DNA from: Jejudonia soesokkakensis
GTDB taxonomy: Bacteria > Bacteroidota > Bacteroidia > Flavobacteriales > Flavobacteriaceae
Length of the DNA: 64,000 nt
Direction: 5' to 3'
NCBI RefSeq assembly: GCF_042664795.1
Contig: NZ_JBHTBN010000006.1
Coordinates: forward strand, 184,231-248,230
A program made the position numbers and the translations under genes. Below the pieces are notes generated by a model that saw only the letters and a list, made by a program, of their open reading frames with translations, did not search any database and had not been told where the DNA came from. This document shows, in pieces, positions 16,370 to 24,985 of this stretch (positions are counted from its first letter, which is position 1; each line of letters begins with the position of its first letter).

Positions 16370-19300
16370 ATGCAAAAGAAGCTTGCCGACATTCTCTTTT
16401 CTACCCGATTAACTGCCGTTTTATTTATTGTTTTTGCTGTTGCCATGGGCATTGGTACGTTTATGGATGCCTCTTCAGAAACATCACCTACCCCTTATTC
16501 CAGAGAGCTTATTTACAATGCCTGGTGGTTTGAAGCAATTATGGGCATGTTTGTGATCAATTTTGTAGGGAATATTTTCAGATTTAGATTGTACAAAAAA
16601 GAAAAGTGGGCAACATTAACATTGCACCTTTCTTTTATACTTATTTTGGTGGGTGCTTTTGTCACAAGATATATTGGGTATGAAGGGGTATTGCATATTA
16701 GAGAAGGAGCTACTGAAAATACCATGCTTTCTGAACATGCCTATCTTACAGTTTTTATAGATGGAGATTATAAAGTGGATGGGGTAGCTATGCGCAGAAA
16801 TTTAAAACCGAAGCGTCTAAGACTTTCTGAAAGATTGGATAATAGTTTCACCATTGATACCGATTATAACAATCAGCCAGTTACGATTTCATATAAGAAT
16901 TTTATAAAAAATGCCAAAGAAGGCTTGATTGAAAACGATGCAGGCGAGCAGTATTTAAAGATCGTGGAAGCTGGAGAGGGAGACCGTCACGATCATTTAT
17001 TGAAAGTAGGGGAGGTAGCCAATATTCACAATGTGTTATTTGCATTAAATAAACCTACCGAAGGTGCTATTAATATTACCTATAATCAAGAAGAAAACAC
17101 GTACGATATTTCCACTCCTTTTGAAGGAACTTTTATGCGAATGGCAGACCAGTTTGAAGGTGGAGTAGTAAAAGACAGTGTTCAACCCTTAATGCTGCGA
17201 TCGTTATACCAAATGGCGGGCATGGCCTTTGTGATTCCAGACCCTGTAGTGTACGGTGCGCAAGGCATTATTAAAGGAGATGCTGCCGAAAAGACCAATC
17301 AGGATGCCCTTGTAGTCAATATCACTTCTAATGGAGAAACCAAATCGGTTGAACTATTGGGAGGAAAAGGCTCTTTGCCAGATCCCAAACTTACCGAAAT
17401 TGGAGGGTTAAAAGTTTACGCAACCTATGGTTCTCAACCTATCGAACTTCCCTTTAGCATTACTTTAAATGATTTTATTGCTGAAAAATATCCAGGTACA
17501 GAGCGTGGGTTTAAATCATTTAAGAGTAAGGTAACTGTGGTAGACGGCGATAAGTTGGACGATGAAGAGATTTTTATGAATAATGTTTTAGACAGAGATG
17601 GATACCGATTTTTTCAGTCAGGTTTCGATCCTGATGAAAAAGGGACGATACTGGCGGTAAATCATGATTTCTGGGGGACTTGGATTACATATATAGGATA
17701 TTTCTTATTGTATTTTGGATTGATGGCTATATTATTTGATCGTCATACGAGATTCGCCTCTCTCAAAAAAATGCTCGATAAGATTAAGAAAAAGAAAGCG
17801 CAACTAACTTTATTGATAACGATACTGATTTCATTTTCAGGTTTTGCTCAGGACGCTCATGAAGAACACACTAATATTCCGCAGCAACATTCAAAAGCAA
17901 CAAAAGCTCAGTTAGACTCTTTAATCATAGCGAATGCAGTAAGTAAAGAACATGCGGCAAAATTTGGGAAACTGGTAATTCAGGATGATGGGAGGATGAA
18001 GCCTGTAAACACGTTTGCTTCGGAATTGCTTCGGAAAATTAGCAGAAAGAACAGTTATGAAGGATTAGATGCCAATCAAGTATTTATTTCAATGACCGAG
18101 TTTCCAAGATTTTGGGTAGAAACTCCGATTATTGCTGTAAAGTGGCAAAACGATAGTTTACGGAATATTTTGGGAGTTGAAAAAGATGCCAGCAGAATTG
18201 CCATGTTAGACCTTTTTGACGAGCGCGGTAATAATAAGCTGGAACCATATTTGGAGGAAGCAACCAATACCAATACGCCTACTCAAATCCAGAAAGACAT
18301 CGTAAAGACCTATGAAAATGTGTATTTGTTGAATCAGGCATTAACAGGGGGTATTTTAAAGATCTTTCCGTTACCAAATAATGATAATAATAAATGGGTT
18401 TCCTATCCAGAATTAAATGAAGCAAATTTTACGGGAATGGACTCGACGGTAACTAGGACCATTTTACCAGTATATTTTCAGACTGTAAATGAAGCTCGAC
18501 AAACTGGAGATTATACACAGGCAGAGGATATTTTAAATGGAATCACCAACTTTCAGAAAAAATATGGAAGTGAAGTGTTGCCTTCAGAAAATAAGGTGAA
18601 CGCAGAGATTCTTTATAATAAAGTAGATATTTTTAATAAACTCTACCGGTATTTTGCAATGATTGGAATCTTAATGTTTGTATTTATTATCATTCAAATA
18701 TTTAAGGAAGGTAAAGTGGTTAATACATTGGTCACTATTTGTAAGTATATAATCTGGGTATTTTTTGGTTTAATGACCCTTGGGTTGGCATTGCGATGGT
18801 ACGTAAGTGGTCATGCGCCTTGGAGTGATGCGTATGAGTCGATTATTTATGTCGCCTGGGCAACAGTTTTCTTTGGGTTGGCTTTTGGAAGAAAAAGTAA
18901 TTTAACGATCGCCTCAACCGCTTTTGTTGCTGCAATTATTCTTTGGGTTGCTAACCAGAACTGGTTAGACCCTTCTATTGCTAATTTACAGCCAGTTTTA
19001 GATAGTTATTGGCTTATGATACACGTTGCTGTAATAGTCGCAAGTTATGGTCCGTTTACCTTGGGGATGATTTTAGGGGCAACATCATTATTACTCATGC
19101 TTTTAACTACTAAGAGCAATTACAAAAAAATGGATCTGAACATTAAGGAAATTACTGTCATTATAGAAATGGCACTTACCGTAGGTCTTGTCATGCTTAC
19201 CATTGGAAACTTTTTAGGAGGCCAATGGGCGAACGAGAGTTGGGGACGATATTGGGGATGGGACCCTAAAGAAACGTGGGCGCTGATTAGCATTATGGTA

Positions 19301-19558
19301 TATGCATTTGTGATTCATATGCGACTTGTTCCAGGACTAAGAGGCAAATGGATTTTTAATGTCATGGCAATTGCTGCTTATGCGTCGATCATGATGACTT
19401 ATTTTGGAGTGAACTTTTATTTAACAGGATTACATTCGTATGCCAGTGGAGATGTACCGGTAACTCCTTCATTCGTATATTACTTATTGGTTTTCTTTGC
19501 CGTGTTAGCTACCCTAGCATTTTTTAGGTATCGAAAGTTTTATGTAAAGAAAAGTTGA
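16370..19558 (+). CDS. ccsBA: Fused cytochrome c biogenesis protein CcsBA (ResB-CcsA)
   Basis: A 1,062-residue protein combining both halves of system II cytochrome c maturation. Residues ~1-465 are the ResB/CcsB half: TM helices near 15-35, 60-80 and 85-105, a long periplasmic domain, and a TM at WGTWITYIGYFLLYFGLMAI. A second hydrophobic stretch follows (LLITILISFSGFAQ, a signal-peptide-like junction). Then comes a ~260-residue periplasmic insert, and the C-terminal CcsA half has six or more TM helices and the haem-handling motif ESWGRYWGWDPKETWALI near residue 958. The complex exports haem and attaches it to CxxCH apocytochromes outside the inner membrane. The ATG at 16370 is chosen because a -7 promoter element sits just upstream. 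A strong terminator follows. Confidence 0.92.
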   Translation: MQKKLADILFSTRLTAVLFIVFAVAMGIGTFMDASSETSPTPYSRELIYNAWWFEAIMGMFVINFVGNIFRFRLYKKEKWATLTLHLSFILILVGAFVTRYIGYEGVLHIREGATENTMLSEHAYLTVFIDGDYKVDGVAMRRNLKPKRLRLSERLDNSFTIDTDYNNQPVTISYKNFIKNAKEGLIENDAGEQYLKIVEAGEGDRHDHLLKVGEVANIHNVLFALNKPTEGAINITYNQEENTYDISTPFEGTFMRMADQFEGGVVKDSVQPLMLRSLYQMAGMAFVIPDPVVYGAQGIIKGDAAEKTNQDALVVNITSNGETKSVELLGGKGSLPDPKLTEIGGLKVYATYGSQPIELPFSITLNDFIAEKYPGTERGFKSFKSKVTVVDGDKLDDEEIFMNNVLDRDGYRFFQSGFDPDEKGTILAVNHDFWGTWITYIGYFLLYFGLMAILFDRHTRFASLKKMLDKIKKKKAQLTLLITILISFSGFAQDAHEEHTNIPQQHSKATKAQLDSLIIANAVSKEHAAKFGKLVIQDDGRMKPVNTFASELLRKISRKNSYEGLDANQVFISMTEFPRFWVETPIIAVKWQNDSLRNILGVEKDASRIAMLDLFDERGNNKLEPYLEEATNTNTPTQIQKDIVKTYENVYLLNQALTGGILKIFPLPNNDNNKWVSYPELNEANFTGMDSTVTRTILPVYFQTVNEARQTGDYTQAEDILNGITNFQKKYGSEVLPSENKVNAEILYNKVDIFNKLYRYFAMIGILMFVFIIIQIFKEGKVVNTLVTICKYIIWVFFGLMTLGLALRWYVSGHAPWSDAYESIIYVAWATVFFGLAFGRKSNLTIASTAFVAAIILWVANQNWLDPSIANLQPVLDSYWLMIHVAVIVASYGPFTLGMILGATSLLLMLLTTKSNYKKMDLNIKEITVIIEMALTVGLVMLTIGNFLGGQWANESWGRYWGWDPKETWALISIMVYAFVIHMRLVPGLRGKWIFNVMAIAAYASIMMTYFGVNFYLTGLHSYASGDVPVTPSFVYYLLVFFAVLATLAFFRYRKFYVKKS

Positions 19559-19590
19559 AGTGAGGACTTGGTATAGAACCGAAGTAAACG

Positions 19591-19632
19591 CTAAAAAGCT
19601 CCAATTTCTATTTTGAAATTGAAGCTTTTTAG
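19591..19632. terminator. Bidirectional terminator between ccsBA and the 7TM gene
   Basis: A long imperfect stem (CTAAAAAGCT-C-CAATTTC against GAAATTG-A-AGCTTTTTAG) surrounds a small TATTTT-type loop. A-rich and T-rich flanks on both sides suit both converging genes. Confidence 0.75.
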
Positions 19633-19655
19633 GATCAATTTTATATTACTTACAG

Positions 19656-20951
19656 CTAGTTATAAATATAATCCGGCTGATCTTCTAGCATTCTGTGGTC
19701 TTCCTGAATTTGTTCCCCTACTTCCAGTTTCTGGTAGAGTTCTTTCGTAAGTTCTTCCACATCAGTTTCAGTCATCTTAAGTTTACGGGCAATTTTAGCG
19801 TTAGGTTTTCCTTCAGAAATATACTGAAGCAACTTAATTTCCAGCCCATCAAGATCATAATGCATAATCAGGTTTTCTAAATACACGTCTTCCATGAGAC
19901 GCTCGACATTCTTACGATTCATAATTTCTTGTCTTTTCATAAATATTCTCATTTCGGTTAGACGTAATTCATTTTCTTCTTTAATTTCTTTCATTCGATA
20001 CATAATGGCATAGGTTAAGAGTAGCATTTGGATAAATCCGGCTACTTTTAAATGTAGTATTTCCGTACTTAGGAAAGATATTCCGAAGCGTTGCAATACA
20101 AAAAAATCGAATAGAAACAGTAACGGAATAGCACTGGCAATAACATAGAATTTAGCATAATTCTTTTTGCTGAAAAGTTTGACACCCATCACAAAATAGG
20201 TCCCAATTACTCCAAAGGAAACAGTATTTGCAAGTGCCACAAGCAGCGTATCTTCGGTTATGGTTGCTAACAATAAGGTCATGCTTGAAATGCCTAGCAT
20301 TCCCACCATGACCAGCCTTAATTTTGGGAGCATTTCGCAAAGTCTTAAGTAGTGAGAGCTAAATAAAAAGGTAGCCCCGGCGACTAATGTTAATAAAGCT
20401 GAAAGTACATAGGTAGTTTCAATAGTATTCTCTAAAAATAAAGATTGAAACAAGCCATCACCCACAAAAAACAGTATTGAAAATGAAGCGATAGCTAGTG
20501 AGAAATGTAGAAATAGTTTTTCATTAAATAATATAAAGCACACCAGATTTAATAATGCAATCATTACTGAAAATCCATAGAACATTCCTTGCAAAAATGA
20601 AGTTCTTTGTAAAAAGGAAGCTTCATGTGTTGCATAATTCGCTGAAAAACTTTCCATAGTTCCAGAAAAAGAAGACGTTTGTTTGTAAGAAAATTCTTTA
20701 ACAACATTTTTTTGAGAACTTTCAGACGCATCCAAAGAACTTTGGTTACTCGCATCAAAAGGCTTCTCTTTTTTTGAATTTACTATAAGAGTTCTGAGGA
20801 CTAACTCAGGTGTGTCTGAAGTTGAAGTTGCCTTTATTTTAGCTACTTCGGCAGTGTTTTTAAAACTGTAGTTTTTTGAGTAGCCGTACAGACTAGTCAA
20901 GAATAAAGTTAAAAAAAGACACAATGCTAGGGGCAAAGATTGTGTTTTCAT
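19656..20951 (-). CDS. 7TM sensor-like membrane protein with C-terminal helix-turn-helix
   Basis: A 431-residue protein. A signal peptide (LCLFLTLFLTSLYGYS) is followed by ~95 extracytoplasmic residues with a Ser-rich stretch. About seven transmembrane helices follow from residue ~110 to ~320, starting FLQGMFYGFSVMIALLNLVCFIL, as in the 7TMR-DISM family. After a coiled coil (MKEIKEENELRLTEMRIFMKRQEI) comes a short LuxR-like region, LLQYISEGKPNAKIARKLKMTETDVEELTKELYQKL. That region has the spacing of a DNA-binding helix-turn-helix, but I cannot tell whether it binds DNA. A membrane-bound one-component regulator is a reasonable guess. It sits alone between two terminators. Confidence 0.75.
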   Translation of the reverse strand: MKTQSLPLALCLFLTLFLTSLYGYSKNYSFKNTAEVAKIKATSTSDTPELVLRTLIVNSKKEKPFDASNQSSLDASESSQKNVVKEFSYKQTSSFSGTMESFSANYATHEASFLQRTSFLQGMFYGFSVMIALLNLVCFILFNEKLFLHFSLAIASFSILFFVGDGLFQSLFLENTIETTYVLSALLTLVAGATFLFSSHYLRLCEMLPKLRLVMVGMLGISSMTLLLATITEDTLLVALANTVSFGVIGTYFVMGVKLFSKKNYAKFYVIASAIPLLFLFDFFVLQRFGISFLSTEILHLKVAGFIQMLLLTYAIMYRMKEIKEENELRLTEMRIFMKRQEIMNRKNVERLMEDVYLENLIMHYDLDGLEIKLLQYISEGKPNAKIARKLKMTETDVEELTKELYQKLEVGEQIQEDHRMLEDQPDYIYN

Positions 20952-21040
20952 AAGTATCTTTCATTATATTTGGGAAGACCAATATACATAAAAATTACAC
21001 TTAATCTAATTTATTTGCACTTAAACGATAAATTTAACAT

Positions 21041-21074
21041 TTAAAAAAACCATCTGTGAACAGATGGTTTTTTA
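21041..21074. terminator. Bidirectional terminator after fumC
   Basis: A perfect 10-bp stem AAACCATCTG / CAGATGGTTT with a TGAA loop, flanked by A-run and T-run. It lies 23 bp beyond the fumC stop on the minus strand. Confidence 0.85.
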
Positions 21075-21096
21075 ATAATTCAATCATTTAGTATGG

Positions 21097-22488
21097 TTAT
21101 CTTCCTACCATATCTTCAGGTTTTACCCATGCATCAAACTCTTCAGCCGTAAGGTATCCTAAGTTAACAGCTTCTTCCCGTAAGGTAGTACCATTTTCGT
21201 GGGCTGTATTGGCAATTTCTGCTGCTTTGTAGTATCCTATTTTTGTATTTAAGGCAGTGACCAGCATTAATGAATTGTTGACAAGTTTTTTGATCACTTC
21301 GGTATTAGGTTGGATTCCTTCGGCACAGTGTTCCTCAAAAGAGACACACGCATCGCCAAGTAATTCTGCAGATTCTAAAAAGTTGGCAGCCATTACTGGT
21401 TTAAATACATTAAGTTCAAAATGTCCTTGCATTCCTCCCACTGCAATGGCCATATCATTCCCAATCACTTGTGCGCAAACCATAGTAAGTGCTTCACATT
21501 GTGTAGGGTTTACTTTTCCGGGCATAATAGAAGAACCAGGTTCATTAGCTGGAATTGTAATTTCTCCAATTCCACTACGGGGGCCACTGGCAAGCATTCT
21601 AATATCATGAGCAATTTTGTTTAATGAAACAGCCAACTGTTTTAAGGCACCGTGTGATTCGACGATTGCATCATGGGCAGCTAAAGCTTCAAATTTGTTA
21701 TGTGCCGTAATAAAAGGTAGTCCTGTAAATTGTGCAATATAATCTGCCACTTTTGGGGCATACCCCTTTGGAGTATTAATTCCGGTTCCTACAGCAGTTC
21801 CTCCCAAAGCGATTTCGGCAAGGTGCGGCAGGGTGTTTTTCAAGGCTGCAAGTCCGTGCTCCAGCTGTGAGGCATACCCACTAAATTCCTGCCCTAATGT
21901 TAAAGGAGTAGCATCCATTAAATGGGTACGTCCTATTTTTACTACTTTATCAAATGCTTTCGCCTTTGCATCAAGAGTTTTATGTAGTTGTTCAACTCCA
22001 GGGATCGTAACTTCCACTAATTTTTTATAGGCTGCAATATGCATTCCTGTGGGAAAAGTATCATTAGACGATTGTGATTTGTTTACATCGTCATTTGGTT
22101 GCAATGTTTTGTCACCTTCACCAATTTTCTTACCAGCAAGTTGGTGTGCGCGGTTGGCAATTACTTCATTCACATTCATATTGCTTTGTGTACCACTTCC
22201 AGTTTGCCAGATAACCAGCGGAAACTCTGTATCGTGTTTTCCTGCAATAATTTCGTCACAAACTTTTCCTATAAGATCTCTTTTTTCTTCAGAAAGAACA
22301 CCTAACTCACAATTGGTGTACGCTGCAGCTTTTTTAAGATAAGCAAACCCGTATACGATCTCAAGGGGCATACTTGCAGGCTTCCCAATTTTAAAATTAT
22401 TCCTTGAACGTTCTGTTTGTGCTCCCCAGAGTTTATTGGCAGGTACTTTTACCTCGCCCATGGTATCTTTTTCTATTCTGAAATCCAT
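21097..22488 (-). CDS. fumC: Class II fumarate hydratase
   Basis: A 463-residue protein, the standard length. It begins MDFRIEKDTMGEVKVPANKLWGAQTERSR, typical of FumC. It contains TGSGTQSNMNVNEVIANRA, NDDVNKSQSSNDTFPT, RTHLMDATPLTLGQEF and the signature GSSIMPGKVNPTQCE. These form the active site that reversibly hydrates fumarate to L-malate in the citric acid cycle; the oxygen-stable class II fold has no iron-sulfur cluster. The gene has its own promoter and terminator and looks monocistronic. Confidence 0.95.
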   Translation of the reverse strand: MDFRIEKDTMGEVKVPANKLWGAQTERSRNNFKIGKPASMPLEIVYGFAYLKKAAAYTNCELGVLSEEKRDLIGKVCDEIIAGKHDTEFPLVIWQTGSGTQSNMNVNEVIANRAHQLAGKKIGEGDKTLQPNDDVNKSQSSNDTFPTGMHIAAYKKLVEVTIPGVEQLHKTLDAKAKAFDKVVKIGRTHLMDATPLTLGQEFSGYASQLEHGLAALKNTLPHLAEIALGGTAVGTGINTPKGYAPKVADYIAQFTGLPFITAHNKFEALAAHDAIVESHGALKQLAVSLNKIAHDIRMLASGPRSGIGEITIPANEPGSSIMPGKVNPTQCEALTMVCAQVIGNDMAIAVGGMQGHFELNVFKPVMAANFLESAELLGDACVSFEEHCAEGIQPNTEVIKKLVNNSLMLVTALNTKIGYYKAAEIANTAHENGTTLREEAVNLGYLTAEEFDAWVKPEDMVGR

Positions 22489-22514
22489 TATGAGTATCTA
22501 ATTAATTAACCCTA

Positions 22515-22522
22515 CAAAAATA
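22515..22522 (-). promoter_or_regulatory. -7 element TATTTTTG for fumC
   Basis: The complement reads TATTTTTG, 26 bp upstream of the fumC start. A TTTC twenty bases further upstream is one mismatch from the -33 TTTG. Confidence 0.55.
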
Positions 22523-22603
22523 AATCTTTCTTACCGAAGCACGAAAAATGAAGCACACTGTTTATTAGTTTGTGAATAAGTTGACGTATTTTTTGATTTG
22601 AAG

Positions 22604-22634
22604 TTTCTTTTCTGAAAAAATCATTTTATCTTTG
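22604..22634 (+). promoter_or_regulatory. Promoter of the 57-aa membrane protein
   Basis: TTTC (22604-22607), a 19-bp spacer and TATCTTTG (22627-22634) form a near-consensus Bacteroidota promoter. The ATG of the small gene follows 22 bp later. Confidence 0.6.
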
Positions 22635-22656
22635 TCGTCATTAAACACGCTATATT

Positions 22657-22830
22657 ATGTTTGAATTTGATCAGTATCTAGGATTTTTGGCATTTTTAAC
22701 CATTCTAACCATTGGTTTCTGGTTAATGATATTCTTAATATCATTCATCCCATACTGGATAGGTGGTGCATTATATGAAAACTGGAAATTAAAGCGTGAA
22801 GCCAAAAAGGCCGAAAAAGAAGCAAATTAA
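22657..22830 (+). CDS. Small membrane protein, 57 aa, function unknown
   Basis: Reading ATG to TAA gives a 57-residue protein starting MFEFDQYLGFLAFL. One long hydrophobic stretch, or two close ones, covers residues ~8-35 (TILTIGFWLMIFLISFIPYWIGG). A highly charged tail follows, WKLKREAKKAEKEAN. Such a tail is expected to face the cytoplasm. The gene is short, but a near-consensus promoter lies 22 bp upstream and a strong terminator 27 bp downstream, so it looks like a real, independently transcribed gene. I do not recognise a family. Confidence 0.75.
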   Translation: MFEFDQYLGFLAFLTILTIGFWLMIFLISFIPYWIGGALYENWKLKREAKKAEKEAN

Positions 22831-22856
22831 TACGATACCTTATTATAACTATAAAT

Positions 22857-22885
22857 AAAAAGGAAGCTACGCAGCTTCCTTTTTA
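22857..22885. terminator. Bidirectional terminator
   Basis: The stem AAAAAGGAAGCT / AGCTTCCTTTTT with a 4-nt ACGC loop is followed by T-rich DNA. It serves the 57-aa gene and overlaps the stop codon of the convergent LETM1-related gene. Confidence 0.85.
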
Positions 22886-24082
22886 TTTTTCTATTCTGTT
22901 CTCATCGAATGCCGAAGGCAATAGCTTTGGGATAAATTTTACTAATAAGGGTAATAACACAGTACCTCCTGGCAAAAGGAAAATAGTTAAAGAAGGGATT
23001 GTTTTACAAATATCAAGGAGTTGCTCTTTTACTTTTTTCTTTTCTTCTTCGCTAAGATCTTGTACAGTAGATAATGATAGTAGCTTAACAAGCTCACCAC
23101 TTTCTAGTAACTCTTGTATTAATCGATTCTTATTCCGTAAAATTAATAGCTTCACAGTGGCAACAGATTGCTTGTAAAAGCGTTTTACAGGATTGGTATG
23201 AGTAAAAAGTTTTATTTTTTTTGCAGAAGCTTCAGTAAAGGTTTTTATATCCAGTATGGCTTCATACAAGGAAGTTTCTGGTAAGGAGAGCTCTTGGGTT
23301 AAGTTTTGTAAATACTCAAATTCCTGAATATCCATTTCATAATCGTCCCAAACCGCAATACAACAAAGGTCTAGTAAATAATTCTTTTCTTCAGTTGATT
23401 TTTCTGAAAGATTTTCCGAAGAAAAAACATTTGACATTATTGTTAAATTTTCTGAGGCATATTCTGTAGAGGCCTCAAACAATTCAATTAATAATAGGTC
23501 ATATTTCTTTTTCTTTTCTTTGGCTTTAAGTGCTTTAAAACAAAGATGGATAGCTACACTTTCAAAATTTGATACATATTCCTTAATGCCTTGAGGGGTT
23601 TCTAACCATTTGGAAAAAGCCAATACGTCTACAAATAAAAATGCGTAGGTAAGTAGTGCGCTATTATTTGCTTTTAAAATACCATTGCTTTCCTGCAATC
23701 GTGCAGCAATTATTTTTTCTAGATTCTGACTCTCAGATTTTGAGAAACTTAATTTAGAAAAGAAACCCTTTTTATCACGGTCAAGAGATTTATAGAATTC
23801 GTATATTTTTCGTAATGCTTGAGTTGAACTTTCTGTTGGATTATGCGAGTAGTATATATATAGAAGTGAATGTAGTAAATTTATCTTGGTTATTTCTTCT
23901 TTGGTAAGTTGTAATGAATTCTTAGATAGTTCACTAAGAGTCTCGGTTGTGTTTCCATAAATAAAACCTGTCTTTTTTAATTTTAAATAGAATACAGATG
24001 CAGGAAGATTGGCTTCTTCAATAATAACCTTGTCAAGTAAATTTAAAAACTTTGGTATCCAGCCTGCTGCAGAGGGGTTCAT
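22883..24082 (-). CDS. LETM1-related biofilm-associated protein
   Basis: A 399-residue, mostly helical protein with no signal peptide. The C-terminal ~60 residues (LLDICKTIPSLTIFLLPGGTVLLPLLVKFIPKLLPSAFDENR) show the LETM1-like pattern of a hydrophobic helix with PGG and LPSAF. Flavobacterial proteins of this type are named LETM1-related biofilm-associated protein. The N-terminal ~330 residues are Lys/Glu-rich helices resembling a TerB-like or TPR-like bundle (WDDYEMDIQEFEYLQNLTQEL). In mitochondria LETM1 handles K+/H+ or Ca2+ exchange; in bacteria the role is unclear. It is divergent from the DUF4331 operon and shares its regulatory region. Confidence 0.75.
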   Translation of the reverse strand: MNPSAAGWIPKFLNLLDKVIIEEANLPASVFYLKLKKTGFIYGNTTETLSELSKNSLQLTKEEITKINLLHSLLYIYYSHNPTESSTQALRKIYEFYKSLDRDKKGFFSKLSFSKSESQNLEKIIAARLQESNGILKANNSALLTYAFLFVDVLAFSKWLETPQGIKEYVSNFESVAIHLCFKALKAKEKKKKYDLLLIELFEASTEYASENLTIMSNVFSSENLSEKSTEEKNYLLDLCCIAVWDDYEMDIQEFEYLQNLTQELSLPETSLYEAILDIKTFTEASAKKIKLFTHTNPVKRFYKQSVATVKLLILRNKNRLIQELLESGELVKLLSLSTVQDLSEEEKKKVKEQLLDICKTIPSLTIFLLPGGTVLLPLLVKFIPKLLPSAFDENRIEK

Positions 24083-24086
24083 ATAA

Positions 24087-24194
24087 TTAACGTTATTTAA
24101 CGAGTTGCAAAGGTAATTAACAATAGCTTACCATGTGCATAATTTACATTAACATAAGATTAACGCACCTCACAAAACCAACAATGTACATTTG
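24087..24194. promoter_or_regulatory. Divergent control region with five phased TTAAC boxes and two -7 elements
   Basis: TTAA(C) boxes begin at 24087, 24097, 24117, 24149 and 24160. The spacings are 10, 20, 32 and 11 bp, close to whole helical turns, and all boxes read the same way. TACATTTG (24187-24194) is an exact -7 element for the DUF4331 operon, with the last TTAAC box at about its -33 position. On the minus strand TACCTTTG (24108-24115) is the -7 element of the LETM1-related gene, inside the first box cluster. Direct repeats phased with the helix suggest a dimeric response-regulator-type activator. Confidence 0.5.
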
Positions 24195-24239
24195 AACGTA
24201 AATAATACCGAACAATTAAATAAACATAAAAAATCAATT

Positions 24240-24956
24240 ATGAAAAAAACAAAAATTTTTGCCGCTATAATAGGTGGATTGGGAGTAGCAGTACTTTCAT
24301 TTTTCTTGGTGGCAGCCGATCACATTGACTCGCCTTCAGTTGCGGGTACGACTACAGATATTGCAGATCTGTATGCTTTTCAGGGAACTAACCCAAATAA
24401 CACTGTATTAATAGCCACTTTACAAGGGCCTTTAATGCCAGGAGATCAAACAAACAATGCTCAATTTGACGAAAATGTTATGATTGAGTTTAACATTGAT
24501 AGGACTGGAGATTTTGTTGAAGATTTAGTGATACAAGCAGTACGAAGAGGAGACTCAATGTACTTTTGGGGACCTACACCTCCATTACAAACTGGATTGT
24601 CTAGTGAAGTTGCAGTGGATACTCCAAGATCAAGTGTAGCAATTTCAGGCAGCACAGTACAAACTAGTACAAATAGTGATACTGGAATTAGTTATTTTGC
24701 AGGACCACGTAGAGATGCTTTCTTTTTTGACTTTAACAGATTTAATGCTATTGTATCAGGAAGTGTTGCGCCAGAGGGATTTTTACCTCCTTCACAAGCA
24801 AGTGACTTTTTTGAAAACTTAAATGTCTTAGCAATTGTAGTAGAAGTTCCAAATGCCCTGTTGGGTGAAGCACCACCTCACGTAGCTGCTGCTGTTGGAA
24901 TTGATGGTTTGCCAAATTCGTATAATGTTTGGGTATCAGCTAAAAGAAGACAATAA
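24240..24956 (+). CDS. DUF4331 family exported protein
   Basis: A 238-residue protein starting MKKTKIFAAIIGGLGVAVLSFFLVAADHIDSP. The hydrophobic segment is a signal peptide or anchor. A TTG at 24192 would be an alternative start, but it is the last codon-like triplet of the -7 promoter element, so the ATG at 24240 is used. Typical DUF4331 features: ADHIDSP with the conserved His-Asp, TDIADLYAFQG, FNIDRTGD, YFAGPRRDAFFFDFNRFNAI, and LAIVVEVP. The function of DUF4331 is unknown; the conserved acidic/His residues suggest metal binding. First gene of a three-gene operon. Confidence 0.85.
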   Translation: MKKTKIFAAIIGGLGVAVLSFFLVAADHIDSPSVAGTTTDIADLYAFQGTNPNNTVLIATLQGPLMPGDQTNNAQFDENVMIEFNIDRTGDFVEDLVIQAVRRGDSMYFWGPTPPLQTGLSSEVAVDTPRSSVAISGSTVQTSTNSDTGISYFAGPRRDAFFFDFNRFNAIVSGSVAPEGFLPPSQASDFFENLNVLAIVVEVPNALLGEAPPHVAAAVGIDGLPNSYNVWVSAKRRQ

Positions 24957-24985
24957 TAGAAACTAACTAGATAAAATATAAAAAA

